The notes beneath the pieces were generated by a model. It saw only the letters and a program-made list of their open reading frames with translations. It was not told the origin of the DNA and did no database searches. Positions 46,056 to 55,308 of a DNA stretch of 64,000 bases are shown here, piece by piece. Each line of letters starts with the position of its first letter. The first letter of the stretch is position 1. The stretch covers positions 620,001 through 684,000 of the forward strand of contig NZ_OY764209.1 of NCBI RefSeq assembly GCF_963668165.1, given 5' to 3'. The position numbers and the translations under genes are program-made. The DNA comes from Marispirochaeta sp. (GTDB lineage Bacteria > Spirochaetota > Spirochaetia > JC444 > Marispirochaetaceae).

Positions 46056-46894
46056 TTGATCCGAACCATCCCGAGCTGAGCATAGCGCAGCAGTGTCGTA
46101 CTCTTGAGGTCACTCGGAGCTCCTACTACCGCAAAGGCCGAGATATGCGAACAGAGACGGATCTGGAGGATCTCACAGTCATCCTGGAGTATCACAAGAA
46201 GGTCCCCTTTTACGGCTATCGCAAAGTATCACGAGTGCTGTTACCTGAGCATCCTCACCTGACCAGAAAACGAGTCAGGCGGCTGATGAAGCGTTTTGGA
46301 CTGCGGGCATTATATCCTGGGCCAAATCTGAGCAAGGCACGCAACGATCACAAGAAATATCCGTATTTGTTGCGCGGTAAGCAAATACGGCATCCCAATC
46401 AGGTTTGGGCCAGTGATATCACCTATATTGGTCTTCCGCAGGGGCACGTCTATCTGGTGGCTATAGTGGATCTGTACTCTCGTAAGGTCTTGAGCTGGCG
46501 GCTTTCGAATAGCATGGATCCGTCATTCTGTGTTGCCGCGCTGCAGGAGGCGATCGAGACCTATGGGGTCCCGGCGATCTTTAACACGGATCAGGGTAGC
46601 CAGTTCACAAGCAGGGCCTACCTGTCGGTGTTGGAAGAACACCAGGTGGAGATCAGCATGGACGGGGTTGGCCGCGCACTGGACAATGTGTATGTCGAAC
46701 GACTGTGGCGCTCATTGAAATATGAGGATATCTACCTGCGGTCATATGAGAGCATGGTGGAATTACATCATGGGATTGAACACTACTTCACGTTCTACAA
46801 CACCGAACGGCTACACCAGTCGCTGGAGTACAGGACACCGGAAGAGATGCATCAATCATTCGCTACGGAGAACCCGCTGCCGTTGGCAGCGTAG
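46052..46894 (+). CDS. IS3-family OrfB transposase (DDE integrase core)
   Basis: 280 residues. HTH_21 region (FYGYRKVSRVLLPEHPHLTRKRVRRLMKR) then the integrase core with catalytic Asp in WASDITYIG, Asp in NTDQGSQFTS and Glu in VYVERLWRSLKYE, and the terminal NTERLHQSLEYRTPEEM. It overlaps orfA by ATGA. It is in the -1 frame relative to orfA and that frame is open back to the A run, consistent with fusion by frameshift. Confidence 0.95.
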   Translation: MIDPNHPELSIAQQCRTLEVTRSSYYRKGRDMRTETDLEDLTVILEYHKKVPFYGYRKVSRVLLPEHPHLTRKRVRRLMKRFGLRALYPGPNLSKARNDHKKYPYLLRGKQIRHPNQVWASDITYIGLPQGHVYLVAIVDLYSRKVLSWRLSNSMDPSFCVAALQEAIETYGVPAIFNTDQGSQFTSRAYLSVLEEHQVEISMDGVGRALDNVYVERLWRSLKYEDIYLRSYESMVELHHGIEHYFTFYNTERLHQSLEYRTPEEMHQSFATENPLPLAA

Positions 46895-47532
46895 AATAAA
46901 ACAGGAGGGAGGAGTACACCTTAAACTTCCTATAAAACTGTCTTGACAATTGGGCGCAGTTCATACGGATCTTTCGGTTCCCTGGAAGATGCTCCTTTAT
47001 CTGAAGCCCGGAATCAGTATAATGTTAATGTTTTCGGACTTGCAAGGATCACTCAGTTGGTATTACCCTATATGCGTTCACAGAAATACGGACGAATCAT
47101 TAATATAAGTTCTGTTGGAGGTATTATAACAACCCCTTTTGGAGGCTGGTATCAATCAAGTAAGCATGCCGTGGAATCATTAAGCGATGCATTGCGCATG
47201 GACACACTCGGGTTTGGAATTGATGTTGTTGTTGTTGAACCGTCGAATATTGAATCAGGTTTTGAATCAGTAGCTATTAATAAGCTTAAGGACTCAACGA
47301 GTGAGATCTACAAGGAGAAGGCTGAAAGTTTTGCAAAAGGACTATCAAAAAGCTATGAGGGTGTCTCTAAACCGGAAGTAATAGCAAAAGTTATCAAGAA
47401 AGCTGTTACGGCACGAAGACCTAAGCCCAGATATGTTGCAGGGAAGATGTCAAGAACGATATTAATATTAAAGGCTTTACTAACGGATCGACAGTTTGAC
47501 AGGGTTGCGATTAATACATTCTTTAAATAAAC

Positions 47533-48458
47533 ATGAGTATGAATGATATTATTTATATAAAGAATATCAATGATCTTTCTATATGGATTTCGCAATTGAC
47601 ACTCAGGCATCCTTTAATAGAAATCATCAATTTCTCTCGAATTCTCATCCCTATACCACACGAAAAAATACGAATTAAGACCGGATTTTATTCAATTATG
47701 TATAAAAAACATCGTATCGGTGAATCCTTTTACGGGAATGAGAAACTAGACTTTAAAGAAAGTACTGTTCTTTGTATGCGTCCGCAGCAGGTTATCACCT
47801 TTTACAGTGAATCCATGCAAATGCAACCCGAAGGGTATATAATATTCTTCCATCCTGAACTGATAAAACGTCATCCTTTGGGCCAGACACTTTATAACTA
47901 TACTTTTTTTAATTATGAAGTAAATGAAGCTCTGTTTTTGTCTCCTAACGAAAGAGAAATTCTGGTTTCCATAATAAACAAGATGAATCAGGAGCTTAAT
48001 GCAAATATTGACGATTTCACAGAAGACCTTTTGGTGTCTAATCTGGAAGTATTACTGACTTATTTAAAACGCTTTTACAGCAGACAGTTTATTACAAGAA
48101 AGAACGAGAATTCTTATATTGTTGCTCGGTTTGAATCTTTTTTGTTACAGTACATACAATCCGAAAGATTAAAAACAGACGGAATACCATCTGTTTCCTA
48201 TTGTTCAGAACAGATGAATTATTCAGATTATTATCTAAGTGATCTTTTAAAGAAAGAAACAGGAAGAACTACACATGAGTATATTTTATATCATGTCATC
48301 GAAAAAGCAAAAAACTTCTCCTTGGTTCTGATATGACGGTTAATGAGATAGCTTATGAACTAGGATTTGATTATCCGCACTATTTCAGTCAACTATTCAG
48401 GAAGAAAATAGGTATTAATCCTAGTGAATACAGAAAAGAAGTTAGAAATTCTCTTTAA
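47533..48458 (+). pseudogene. AraC-family regulator with a one-base deletion in the DNA-binding domain
   Basis: The N-terminal part (AraC-type effector region, KTGFYSIMYKKHRIGESFYG) runs to the helix YYLSDLLKKETGRTTHEYI. After EKAKN the frame stops at 48336. The second helix-turn-helix (MTVNEIAYELGFDYPHYFSQLFRKKIG) continues in the +2 frame to a TAA at 48456-48458. Adding one A to the A run at about 48308-48313 restores a complete protein of about 308 residues (AKKLLLGSDMTV). The gene directly follows the broken SDR gene; loss of both suggests an abandoned operon. Confidence 0.85.
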
Positions 48459-48692
48459 ATTTTTATTGATGAAAGTTGGAATGGGAAGGAAGTATGATAT
48501 AATTTCCCAAGATAATATGGTTTTCACAAAACAATGCAAGCGATAAAGACAAAACGCGTCAGAATCAATATGTTTCTCCAGTCGCCAAATTGCATTCTAT
48601 ATAGTGGATCAGTTTAACGAGAAAATTCTTGGCGTATAGTCTAACGCATAAAGATAGCATCATTGTCTTTGACGATCAGGAGAGAATACAAA
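48459..48692. other. intergenic region before propeller genes
   Basis: About 230 bases with no frame. AGGAGAG at 48678-48684 serves the start at 48693. I see no clear promoter consensus. Confidence 0.35.
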
Positions 48693-50255
48693 ATGAATTT
48701 ACAAAATGAAAGTAAACCAGACATTCTAAAACGACTGAAAGGGCTACTTTTTGTATTTTTATGTATAGTTGGTTCAGGCCTTTTATTATACCAGGTTCTA
48801 AAAAAAGAGGTAACAATTCGTACTTTTTACCCTACTGAGAACGGCGCGATCCTTCTGAAAACTGACACGACCTCCGATGACTACGACAAGCATTTCGATT
48901 ACCTGGAGAGAATCGATATGGAAAGGGGGAGTATATGGAAGACGAGAATCCCGGGGGATTGTGACGACTGGCGTTTGGGTACTAACGTCGGAATGGTCGA
49001 CTATCAGGTTTCCCTTATTGGCAATCTTTTTGCCTATTATGTCCCTGACTATAGGGTTTCACAATATCTTCTACTGGATTACGCGACAGGTGATATCCTG
49101 AACACTTTTCCTGCAGAGTTTAATGATTATAACCAATATTTCTTAAGCATCGCTGACGAGACTACTATATACCACCTAAGTCGAAAAGTTTTTAATGGTC
49201 CATCGATACTGACAGCGTATGATCGGCAAAATGGTACCGTTGTCTGGAAAACGGAATTTATAGACATGGAGGAAACCACATTCAGAAGAGAACCCTCCAG
49301 ACCCATTATGAACGAGGAGTGGCTTTGTCTGATAGATGCAAGAAACAACAGCGCTGCCTATCTTTTTTCAAAAAGCAGCGGTAAACTGACAACAGTCAGA
49401 GGCGACGGGCCGGGGATTTTACTCAATGGAGACTATTACTATTTCCTGGTGGATGAGCTTCCCGGGTTTTACCGTCGTGATCTTTCCTGCGGCGATACGT
49501 CGTGTTGTTTTACCGATGAATCGGTTTTTTATCCTTCCAATGCCAAATACAAAAATATATACTTCGCAATGTACAAGAATTGTATCCTTTTTCAGACGGG
49601 GGAGGGAGAGTCTCCTACAGGTCTGAAGGCGGTTGATATGACCACCGGAAAGCCGGTCTGGGAAATCAGGTGGCCGGAGAAGTTCTCTCTTTTACACCAC
49701 CGCAGTCCGGGCGCCGTGGCAGGGGGGGCTTCCGCAACGGCTTCTCCTTTCTGCCTCCTGGAAAACCCCTACCTTGCACTGCCTCTCGTAACGGACGTGG
49801 ACGATAACGGGCCAACCCGGATCATCATCCTGGATCTGGATAAAGGCCGGATCATGACGGAGATGAATCCGGTTTATACGGGATACCTCAACAACAATTA
49901 CAGAATGTTTTACCATGAAGACTATTTCTATATGGAAGTTCCGATCCCCCGGAAAGCTGAGAATCAGAACGCCATTATGTGCGTGGACAGCCGCACTGGA
50001 GAAACGAGTTGCTTTCAGATATTTCGTGTAATCGACGACAGAGAACAGCAACTTGTTTCGTTGGATTACGGCCTCAATCCTTCTCTTATCAGGGATCGGA
50101 TACTCTGGACCGATACCGCCAATAATCTGCTATGGCCTAAAGCGCGAAATCGAGCCGCCGCTATAGACCTGAATACGGGCAAACGGGTTTACGGAAATTC
50201 CAAGGTGAAATACAGGGATTGTACCGCCGAGATGGCAGCGGTGTACGGGTTTTAG
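48693..50255 (+). CDS. membrane-anchored PQQ-like beta-propeller protein
   Basis: 520 residues. A cytoplasmic tail and single helix (LLFVFLCIVGSGLLLYQVL) anchor a large extracytoplasmic domain with repeated blades of the type ILTAYDRQNGTVVWKTEF, GLKAVDMTTGKPVWEIRWPE and IMCVDSRTGETSCFQ. These are PQQ-like repeats, usually structural; no PQQ enzyme motifs are seen. Paralogous to the next gene (nine bases downstream). Function unknown; likely a scaffold or binding protein on the periplasmic side of the inner membrane. Confidence 0.8.
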   Translation: MNLQNESKPDILKRLKGLLFVFLCIVGSGLLLYQVLKKEVTIRTFYPTENGAILLKTDTTSDDYDKHFDYLERIDMERGSIWKTRIPGDCDDWRLGTNVGMVDYQVSLIGNLFAYYVPDYRVSQYLLLDYATGDILNTFPAEFNDYNQYFLSIADETTIYHLSRKVFNGPSILTAYDRQNGTVVWKTEFIDMEETTFRREPSRPIMNEEWLCLIDARNNSAAYLFSKSSGKLTTVRGDGPGILLNGDYYYFLVDELPGFYRRDLSCGDTSCCFTDESVFYPSNAKYKNIYFAMYKNCILFQTGEGESPTGLKAVDMTTGKPVWEIRWPEKFSLLHHRSPGAVAGGASATASPFCLLENPYLALPLVTDVDDNGPTRIIILDLDKGRIMTEMNPVYTGYLNNNYRMFYHEDYFYMEVPIPRKAENQNAIMCVDSRTGETSCFQIFRVIDDREQQLVSLDYGLNPSLIRDRILWTDTANNLLWPKARNRAAAIDLNTGKRVYGNSKVKYRDCTAEMAAVYGF

Positions 50256-50264
50256 GAGAATATC

Positions 50265-51695
50265 ATGAAAAAAAAGAGTCTTATTTCAACCACAGTGGTT
50301 CTCGCTGTTCTGTTAATTATAGTAGTTACCGTGTATACGCGAACGAAGCATTACGACCGTTTGATGCACGTGGCATACACGGAATCAGAGAACAGAATAG
50401 AAATTTGTCGACGCAGCTTTATGGATGAACGCTGGCCTGAGCTGATTGTTCGCAAGCTCAGCGAAACAGAATCCACGGTGTGGCAACTGACATGGGATCG
50501 GTATTTTGACGGCAATAGGGATCTGGCGGATAACCAGTACATAGTGACAGACAAGCTGCTTATCTTTCCCCTGACGCGAGTCGATGAAAACGGGTATTGC
50601 TTCAGGGAAATTACCGCTATCGATCACCGTATGGGCGTCGTTGCGTGGAGCACTCCCGTTCCTGCGGGGATTGATCATGATGGTTTTTCCAGTATGTCGG
50701 ATGGCTCTTCGCTTTTTGTTTTTAATCTGGACCGTATGCGCGGCCCTCTTCTGACTCGACTGGACATACAAACCGGCGAAGAATTCTGGACTGCTCCCGC
50801 TCCGGCATATCCTGGGGCTCCGCTTATGACGGATGATTATTTTATCCTGCATTATTCCTTCGGCGGGTTCTCCAGGGCCTTCATTTACAGCAAAGAAGAG
50901 GGACTGAGCCTGGAGATACCTGTGTGTTATCCCGGATTTGTTCGGGGCGGAGATTTTCTGTACATAGGAAAAGACCGGGAACAATACTGTGTTCACCGTA
51001 CGAATATGATGTCGGGAGAAGATGAGGAACTTTTTGTGCTGCAGGATCAGCCCTACGAGAATCAGCCTTTCAAGGATTTATTCTTTGCATTGTCCGGCGA
51101 TATGCTGCTGTTTCAGGGGCGGGACCAAAGTTTTAAAGCCCTTTCTTTGGCCGACGGTCGAAGGATATGGGAAACTCGGTGGAAACCGGACAACCAGGGA
51201 AGGGAATATCTGTTTACTTTTTTTGGAGACGACATCTTGGAGAAGTCCCCTGTACACTGTGGCTTCTACGACATGCCGGAAGGGTATTTTCCCCTGGTTC
51301 TGCAAAGCCAGGAAAAAAAAGAACCATACGAACGACTTGTTGTTCTTGACAGCCGGAACGGACAGGTTGTGTATAGAGGCAATCCTATACCAGTTGATTT
51401 ATCCATAACCATGAACATCGACATTTTGTACAAGGAGGGAAAGTATTTTATTACCGGGAAAATCCTCAGTTATGGAAATAAACCTTATCTTGTCTTTGAG
51501 CCTTTTGTCTTTGTAATGGAGGAGAAGACGGGGGATTTCATCAGTTACGCCTATCTTGATCCGGCGTGGAAAACCAATCAGGAGTATACGCGGTTTAATT
51601 CACTATCGGAGCTAATCCTGGGGGGCGGAGATATCATCTGGAATACCGAAGATATTGACATGGCACTTTCAGCAAGGCTTGGAATTTCACCATAA
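50265..51695 (+). CDS. membrane-anchored PQQ-like beta-propeller protein, paralogue
   Basis: 476 residues. N-terminal helix (TTVVLAVLLIIVVTVY), then blades such as ITAIDHRMGVVAWSTPVPAG, LTRLDIQTGEEFWTAPAP, FKALSLADGRRIWETRWKPD and LVVLDSRNGQVVYRGNP. The same architecture as the preceding gene with little residue identity, so an old duplication. Ribosome site AGGAG is placed well. The pair is probably one operon. Confidence 0.8.
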   Translation: MKKKSLISTTVVLAVLLIIVVTVYTRTKHYDRLMHVAYTESENRIEICRRSFMDERWPELIVRKLSETESTVWQLTWDRYFDGNRDLADNQYIVTDKLLIFPLTRVDENGYCFREITAIDHRMGVVAWSTPVPAGIDHDGFSSMSDGSSLFVFNLDRMRGPLLTRLDIQTGEEFWTAPAPAYPGAPLMTDDYFILHYSFGGFSRAFIYSKEEGLSLEIPVCYPGFVRGGDFLYIGKDREQYCVHRTNMMSGEDEELFVLQDQPYENQPFKDLFFALSGDMLLFQGRDQSFKALSLADGRRIWETRWKPDNQGREYLFTFFGDDILEKSPVHCGFYDMPEGYFPLVLQSQEKKEPYERLVVLDSRNGQVVYRGNPIPVDLSITMNIDILYKEGKYFITGKILSYGNKPYLVFEPFVFVMEEKTGDFISYAYLDPAWKTNQEYTRFNSLSELILGGGDIIWNTEDIDMALSARLGISP

Positions 51696-52018
51696 TGGTA
51701 TATATCGGAGGAGGAGTTCTTATAATGAAGCTGTCTCAAAAAGCATGATAGCTTATAGCTTGGGATTATGAAAACCGGTCCATCAAGGATTCGCTATCAT
51801 ACCGAGTAATGCCCAGTATAGATATTGAAGACTATTTAGAGAGAATCGTTATTTGATATTACAGATCATGATTGGAAAATCCACCATTAGTGTGTGAATA
51901 ACTATATCGTAATTAGTTGGAGGATCGGGAAGATTTAACTATAGTCAATTATAATAGTGCTTCCGATTAAGTCGAGCTGATTCACTGATTACACATAGAG
52001 CAGCCAAGATTAATTCGT
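51696..52018. other. intergenic region with stub frame behind a strong ribosome site
   Basis: GGAGGAGGAG at 51707-51716 precedes an ATG at 51725 that opens only a seven-codon frame (MKLSQKA, stop at 51746-51748). This looks like the start of a lost third gene after the propeller pair. The remaining 270 bases before the DUF285 genes show no frame. Confidence 0.4.
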
Positions 52019-53029
52019 ATGGAGAATAATTTCTTGAAAAATCGACTGTTAAACATCTTATTATGGACCTTTTTTTGCGTACCTATTGTCTTTGCCGACA
52101 GTTCCGGCACTATCGATCAGAATGTTTCGCCAATTCCTCAATTCATATCTATCTGGAATACGAAAATACAGGGTTTCTCAAATCCCAATCAGATAAAACT
52201 TCCTCTATCCCAAAACGGGACATACGATTTCGACGTGGAATGGGGTGAAGGAAAAACAAACCACATAACCCGATACGATCAACAAGAAACAATACATACC
52301 TACAAAATCCCCGGAGAATATACAGTAACGATAACCGGAATAATTGAAGGTTTCGGATTTGATCTTTCTTTTACATCGTTACATGAGGACAATGGTAAAT
52401 TAGTTGATGTAGCCAATTGGGGTCCCGTAAAACTGCATAATAACGGGTTTCAGTTTTGCGGTGTTGGATTAATCGGATTTAGTGCAAACGACGTGCCGGA
52501 CATAAGTAATATCACCAATATGCAGGGCATGTTTGCTAATGCCTCTAAATTTAATCACGATATCGGCCCATGGAATGTGAGAAATGTAACGAATATGAGC
52601 GGAATGTTTGTTGATGCTAAATCCTTTAATCAGGATATCGGTTCCTGGGATGTGAGTAATGTTACTGATATGAGCGGCATGTTCTGTTATGCAGATGCGT
52701 TCAATCAGAATATTGGATCGTGGGATGTAAGTAAGGTAAGCGATATGAGCGTCATGTTCCGCGAGGCTTATACCTTTAATCAGGACATCGGCTCCTGGGA
52801 TGTCAGCGCTGTTGAAGATATGAATGGTATGTTTCTCGATGCACAATCCTTCAATCAGGACATCAGTTCCTGGGATGTGAGTAATGTGTTGGATATGAGT
52901 GAAATGTTTGAAGGAGCTCATTCTTTTAAACAAGACATTGGTGCTTGGAATATTAGTCCAAATACTGATACGTACGATATGTTCAAAGGAGCCGTTGCTT
53001 ACAACCGAGAATACGGAAACAATTATTAA
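52019..53029 (+). CDS. DUF285 (BspA-like) repeat surface protein, 6 repeats
   Basis: 336 residues. Signal peptide ([17 protein letters not shown]), then a PKD-like domain ([35 protein letters not shown]) and six 25-residue repeats built on [20 protein letters not shown]. The ATG at 52019 has a weak ribosome site; a TTG at 52034 with GGAG nine bases before it is an alternative start. Unlike its two neighbours it has no lipobox Cys, so it may be secreted or held otherwise. Ends with a NREYGNNY tail shared with the next gene. Surface adhesion or recognition is the usual suggestion for the family. Confidence 0.85.
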   Translation: MENNFLKNRLLNILLWTFFCVPIVFADSSGTIDQNVSPIPQFISIWNTKIQGFSNPNQIKLPLSQNGTYDFDVEWGEGKTNHITRYDQQETIHTYKIPGEYTVTITGIIEGFGFDLSFTSLHEDNGKLVDVANWGPVKLHNNGFQFCGVGLIGFSANDVPDISNITNMQGMFANASKFNHDIGPWNVRNVTNMSGMFVDAKSFNQDIGSWDVSNVTDMSGMFCYADAFNQNIGSWDVSKVSDMSVMFREAYTFNQDIGSWDVSAVEDMNGMFLDAQSFNQDISSWDVSNVLDMSEMFEGAHSFKQDIGAWNISPNTDTYDMFKGAVAYNREYGNNY

Positions 53030-53042
53030 AAGGAGATTTATC

Positions 53043-54512
53043 ATGTCCTATCTCGGATCTCATCTAAAAACTGTCTTGCTTATTTTCATTCATCTGACAG
53101 CTATTTTTACCATGTGTATTTTCATTAGCAATTGCCAGGGAAAATATATAGCGAATAAGAACGCATTTGTGACAATCTGGAATACGGAAATATCGGTTTT
53201 CTCTACTTCTAATCCCAATCAGATAAATCTTCCTCTATCCCAAAACGGGACATACGATTTCGACGTGGAATGGGGTGACGGAAAGATAAACCACATAACC
53301 CGATACGATCAACAAGAAACAATACATACCTATGAACGTCCCGGAAAATATACAATAACAATAACCGGAATAATTGAAGGGTTTGGATTTGCTAGTTCCG
53401 GTGAGGATAGTGGAAAGTTGGTTGATATAGTTAATTGGGGATCCGTAAAACTACATAATGACGGGTTTCAGTTTTTCGGCATTCGTTTAAGCGAGTTCAG
53501 TGCAAATGACATGCTGGACGTAAGTAATGTTACTGATATGAGCGGGATGTTTTGGCATGCACAAGCTTTCAATCAGGATATTGGAGCGTGGGATGTGAGT
53601 AAGGTTACTGATATGAGCTATATGTTCGATTCTACTGATAACTTTAATCAGGATATTAGTTCGTGGGATGTTGGTAATGTTACTGATATGGTGTCAATGT
53701 TCAGTTTTGCTGAATCATTTAATCAGGATATTGGTGAGTGGGATGTCAGCAATGTAACCGATATGAGCGAAATGTTCGAAGATGCCTGTTCTTTTAATCA
53801 GGATATTGGTGAGTGGGATGTCAGTAATGTAACCGATATGAGCGAAATGTTCTTGAATGCAAAATCATTCAATCAGGATATCGGTGCATGGGATGTCAGT
53901 AAGGTAACTGATATGTACGGGATGTTTTGGGGGGCATATGCTTTCAATCAGGATATTGGAGCGTGGGATATTAGTAAGGTAACTGATATGTGCGGAATGT
54001 TTAAGGAGGCTCATTCATTTAATCAAAATATTGGGGCCTGGGATGTAAGAAATGTAACAGATATGAGTCATATGTTCCACGAGGCCTTTTCTCTCAATCA
54101 ATTTATTGGATTCAATCAGGATATTAGTGCGTGGGATGTGAGTAAGGTTACTAATATGAGTGAAATGTTTTGTCTTGCACAGGACTTTAATCAGGATATT
54201 GGAGCGTGGGATGTAAGTAATGTTACTGATATGAGCGGGATGTTCGCGGCTTCAGATTTTAATCAAGATATCGGTTCCTGGAATGTGAGTAATGTTACTG
54301 ATATGAGCGGGATGTTTTGGCTTGCACAGGACTTTAATCAGGATATTGGAGCGTGGGATGTGAGTAAGGTAACTAATATGAGTCGGATGTTCGAAGAGGC
54401 CCAGTCTTTTAATCAGGACATCAGCGCCTGGGATATTAGCTTCATTGCCGATACGTCTGATATGTTCAAGGAAGCCACCGCTTACAATCGGAATTATGGG
54501 AACAATCAATAA
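53043..54512 (+). CDS. DUF285 (BspA-like) repeat lipoprotein, 12 repeats
   Basis: 489 residues. Lipoprotein signal with the Cys in ISNCQGK, the same PKD-like domain ([20 protein letters not shown]) and twelve repeats of 25 residues ([20 protein letters not shown] type). Repeat 8 is irregular (SLNQFIG precedes FNQDISAWD) and repeat 10 is one residue short. At DNA level the repeats are 75-base direct repeats with high identity, which favours copy-number change by recombination or slippage. AGGAG at correct distance fixes the start at 53043. Confidence 0.9.
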   Translation: MSYLGSHLKTVLLIFIHLTAIFTMCIFISNCQGKYIANKNAFVTIWNTEISVFSTSNPNQINLPLSQNGTYDFDVEWGDGKINHITRYDQQETIHTYERPGKYTITITGIIEGFGFASSGEDSGKLVDIVNWGSVKLHNDGFQFFGIRLSEFSANDMLDVSNVTDMSGMFWHAQAFNQDIGAWDVSKVTDMSYMFDSTDNFNQDISSWDVGNVTDMVSMFSFAESFNQDIGEWDVSNVTDMSEMFEDACSFNQDIGEWDVSNVTDMSEMFLNAKSFNQDIGAWDVSKVTDMYGMFWGAYAFNQDIGAWDISKVTDMCGMFKEAHSFNQNIGAWDVRNVTDMSHMFHEAFSLNQFIGFNQDISAWDVSKVTNMSEMFCLAQDFNQDIGAWDVSNVTDMSGMFAASDFNQDIGSWNVSNVTDMSGMFWLAQDFNQDIGAWDVSKVTNMSRMFEEAQSFNQDISAWDISFIADTSDMFKEATAYNRNYGNNQ

Positions 54513-54524
54513 AAGGAAATTTTG

Positions 54525-55280
54525 ATGTTATATAAAGTAGCACATCATAGAGCACCGGCCACACAGTTTTTAGTGTTAATAATGGCTGCACTAACTATCT
54601 GTATTTCGGTTAGTAGTTGCCAAGGTAAAAGATTCAGTGATGAGGATGCGTTTGTAACGGTCTGGAATACGGAATTGCCGGGTATTACCTCCTCCAATCA
54701 GATACAACTCCCCCTTGCTCCGGACGGCGAATACGATTTCCAGGTGGATTGGGGTGACGGGAAAAGAAACCGCATAACCAAATATGACCATCCAAAAACC
54801 TTACATACATATAAATCTCCAGGGAAATATACCATAACAGTAACCGGTAAGATTCGAGGTTTCGGATTTCATCCAGCGTTACCCGGTGATAATGGAAAAC
54901 TTGTGGACGTAATAAGATGGGGACCTGTAATACTTCATGATGATGGATTTCAATTTCAAGGTATCAGCTTGACTGGCTTCAGTGCTACTGATACCCCCGA
55001 CCTCAGCCAGAATACAAACCTGCAATATATGTTTTATTTCGCCGAACAGTTCAACAATGGTATTAGCAACTGGGATGTAAGTAACATAACGAATATGAAC
55101 CATATGTTCTGGTGGGCAAAATCATTCAATCAGGACATCGGTGTGTGGGATGTGAGAAATGTTTCTGATATGACCTATATACTCAATGGGGCCGATTCCT
55201 TCGATCAAGACCTGAGCATTTGGGAGAATATTAATATGGCAGCAATTTCTAATATACCCAAACAAACATCTTCTGAGTAA
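54525..55280 (+). CDS. DUF285 (BspA-like) repeat lipoprotein, 3 repeats
   Basis: 251 residues. Lipoprotein signal with Cys in VSSCQGK, PKD-like domain (IQLPLAPDGEYDFQVDWGDG) and about three repeats (FNNGISNWDVSNITNM, FNQDIGVWDVRNVSDM, FDQDLSIWE). It is more diverged from the first two than they are from each other. It follows the 12-repeat gene by 12 bases, so the three form one operon-like array. Confidence 0.88.
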   Translation: MLYKVAHHRAPATQFLVLIMAALTICISVSSCQGKRFSDEDAFVTVWNTELPGITSSNQIQLPLAPDGEYDFQVDWGDGKRNRITKYDHPKTLHTYKSPGKYTITVTGKIRGFGFHPALPGDNGKLVDVIRWGPVILHDDGFQFQGISLTGFSATDTPDLSQNTNLQYMFYFAEQFNNGISNWDVSNITNMNHMFWWAKSFNQDIGVWDVRNVSDMTYILNGADSFDQDLSIWENINMAAISNIPKQTSSE

Positions 55281-55308
55281 TATTTATTAACAAACAAAGG
55301 GATACAAT

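Larger units (their letters stand above)
45668..46958 (+). mobile_element. IS3-family insertion sequence, intact
   Basis: Imperfect inverted ends begin TGAGCCCA at 45668 and, inverted, TGCGCCCA at 46958; a shared AGACAG lies about 15 bases in. About 1.29 kb with orfA and orfB arranged as usual. It lies in the SDR gene in the same direction. No clear target duplication is seen. Confidence 0.88.
45426..47530 (+). pseudogene. short-chain dehydrogenase/reductase, start lost and split by an IS3 element
   Basis: The 5' piece (45426-45667) reads VILITGASSGIGRETA (NAD(P)-binding TGxxxGIG) through DILINNAGY. The 3' piece (46959-47530) resumes with SYGSFGSLEDAPLSEARNQYNVNVFGLARITQLVLPYMR, the catalytic INISSVGG and YQSSKHAVE (Tyr-x-x-x-Lys), to a normal end. 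The first codons were replaced by the IS256 fragment and the IS3 element interrupts the middle. Joined, the pieces give a nearly complete classical SDR of about 270 residues. It sits before an AraC gene, a common pairing. Confidence 0.9.

Noticed and set aside
53500..54450. Regular 75-base repeats suggesting a CRISPR or satellite array
   Set aside because: The repeats are in frame, vary at third positions and encode 25-residue DUF285 units; there are no spacers.
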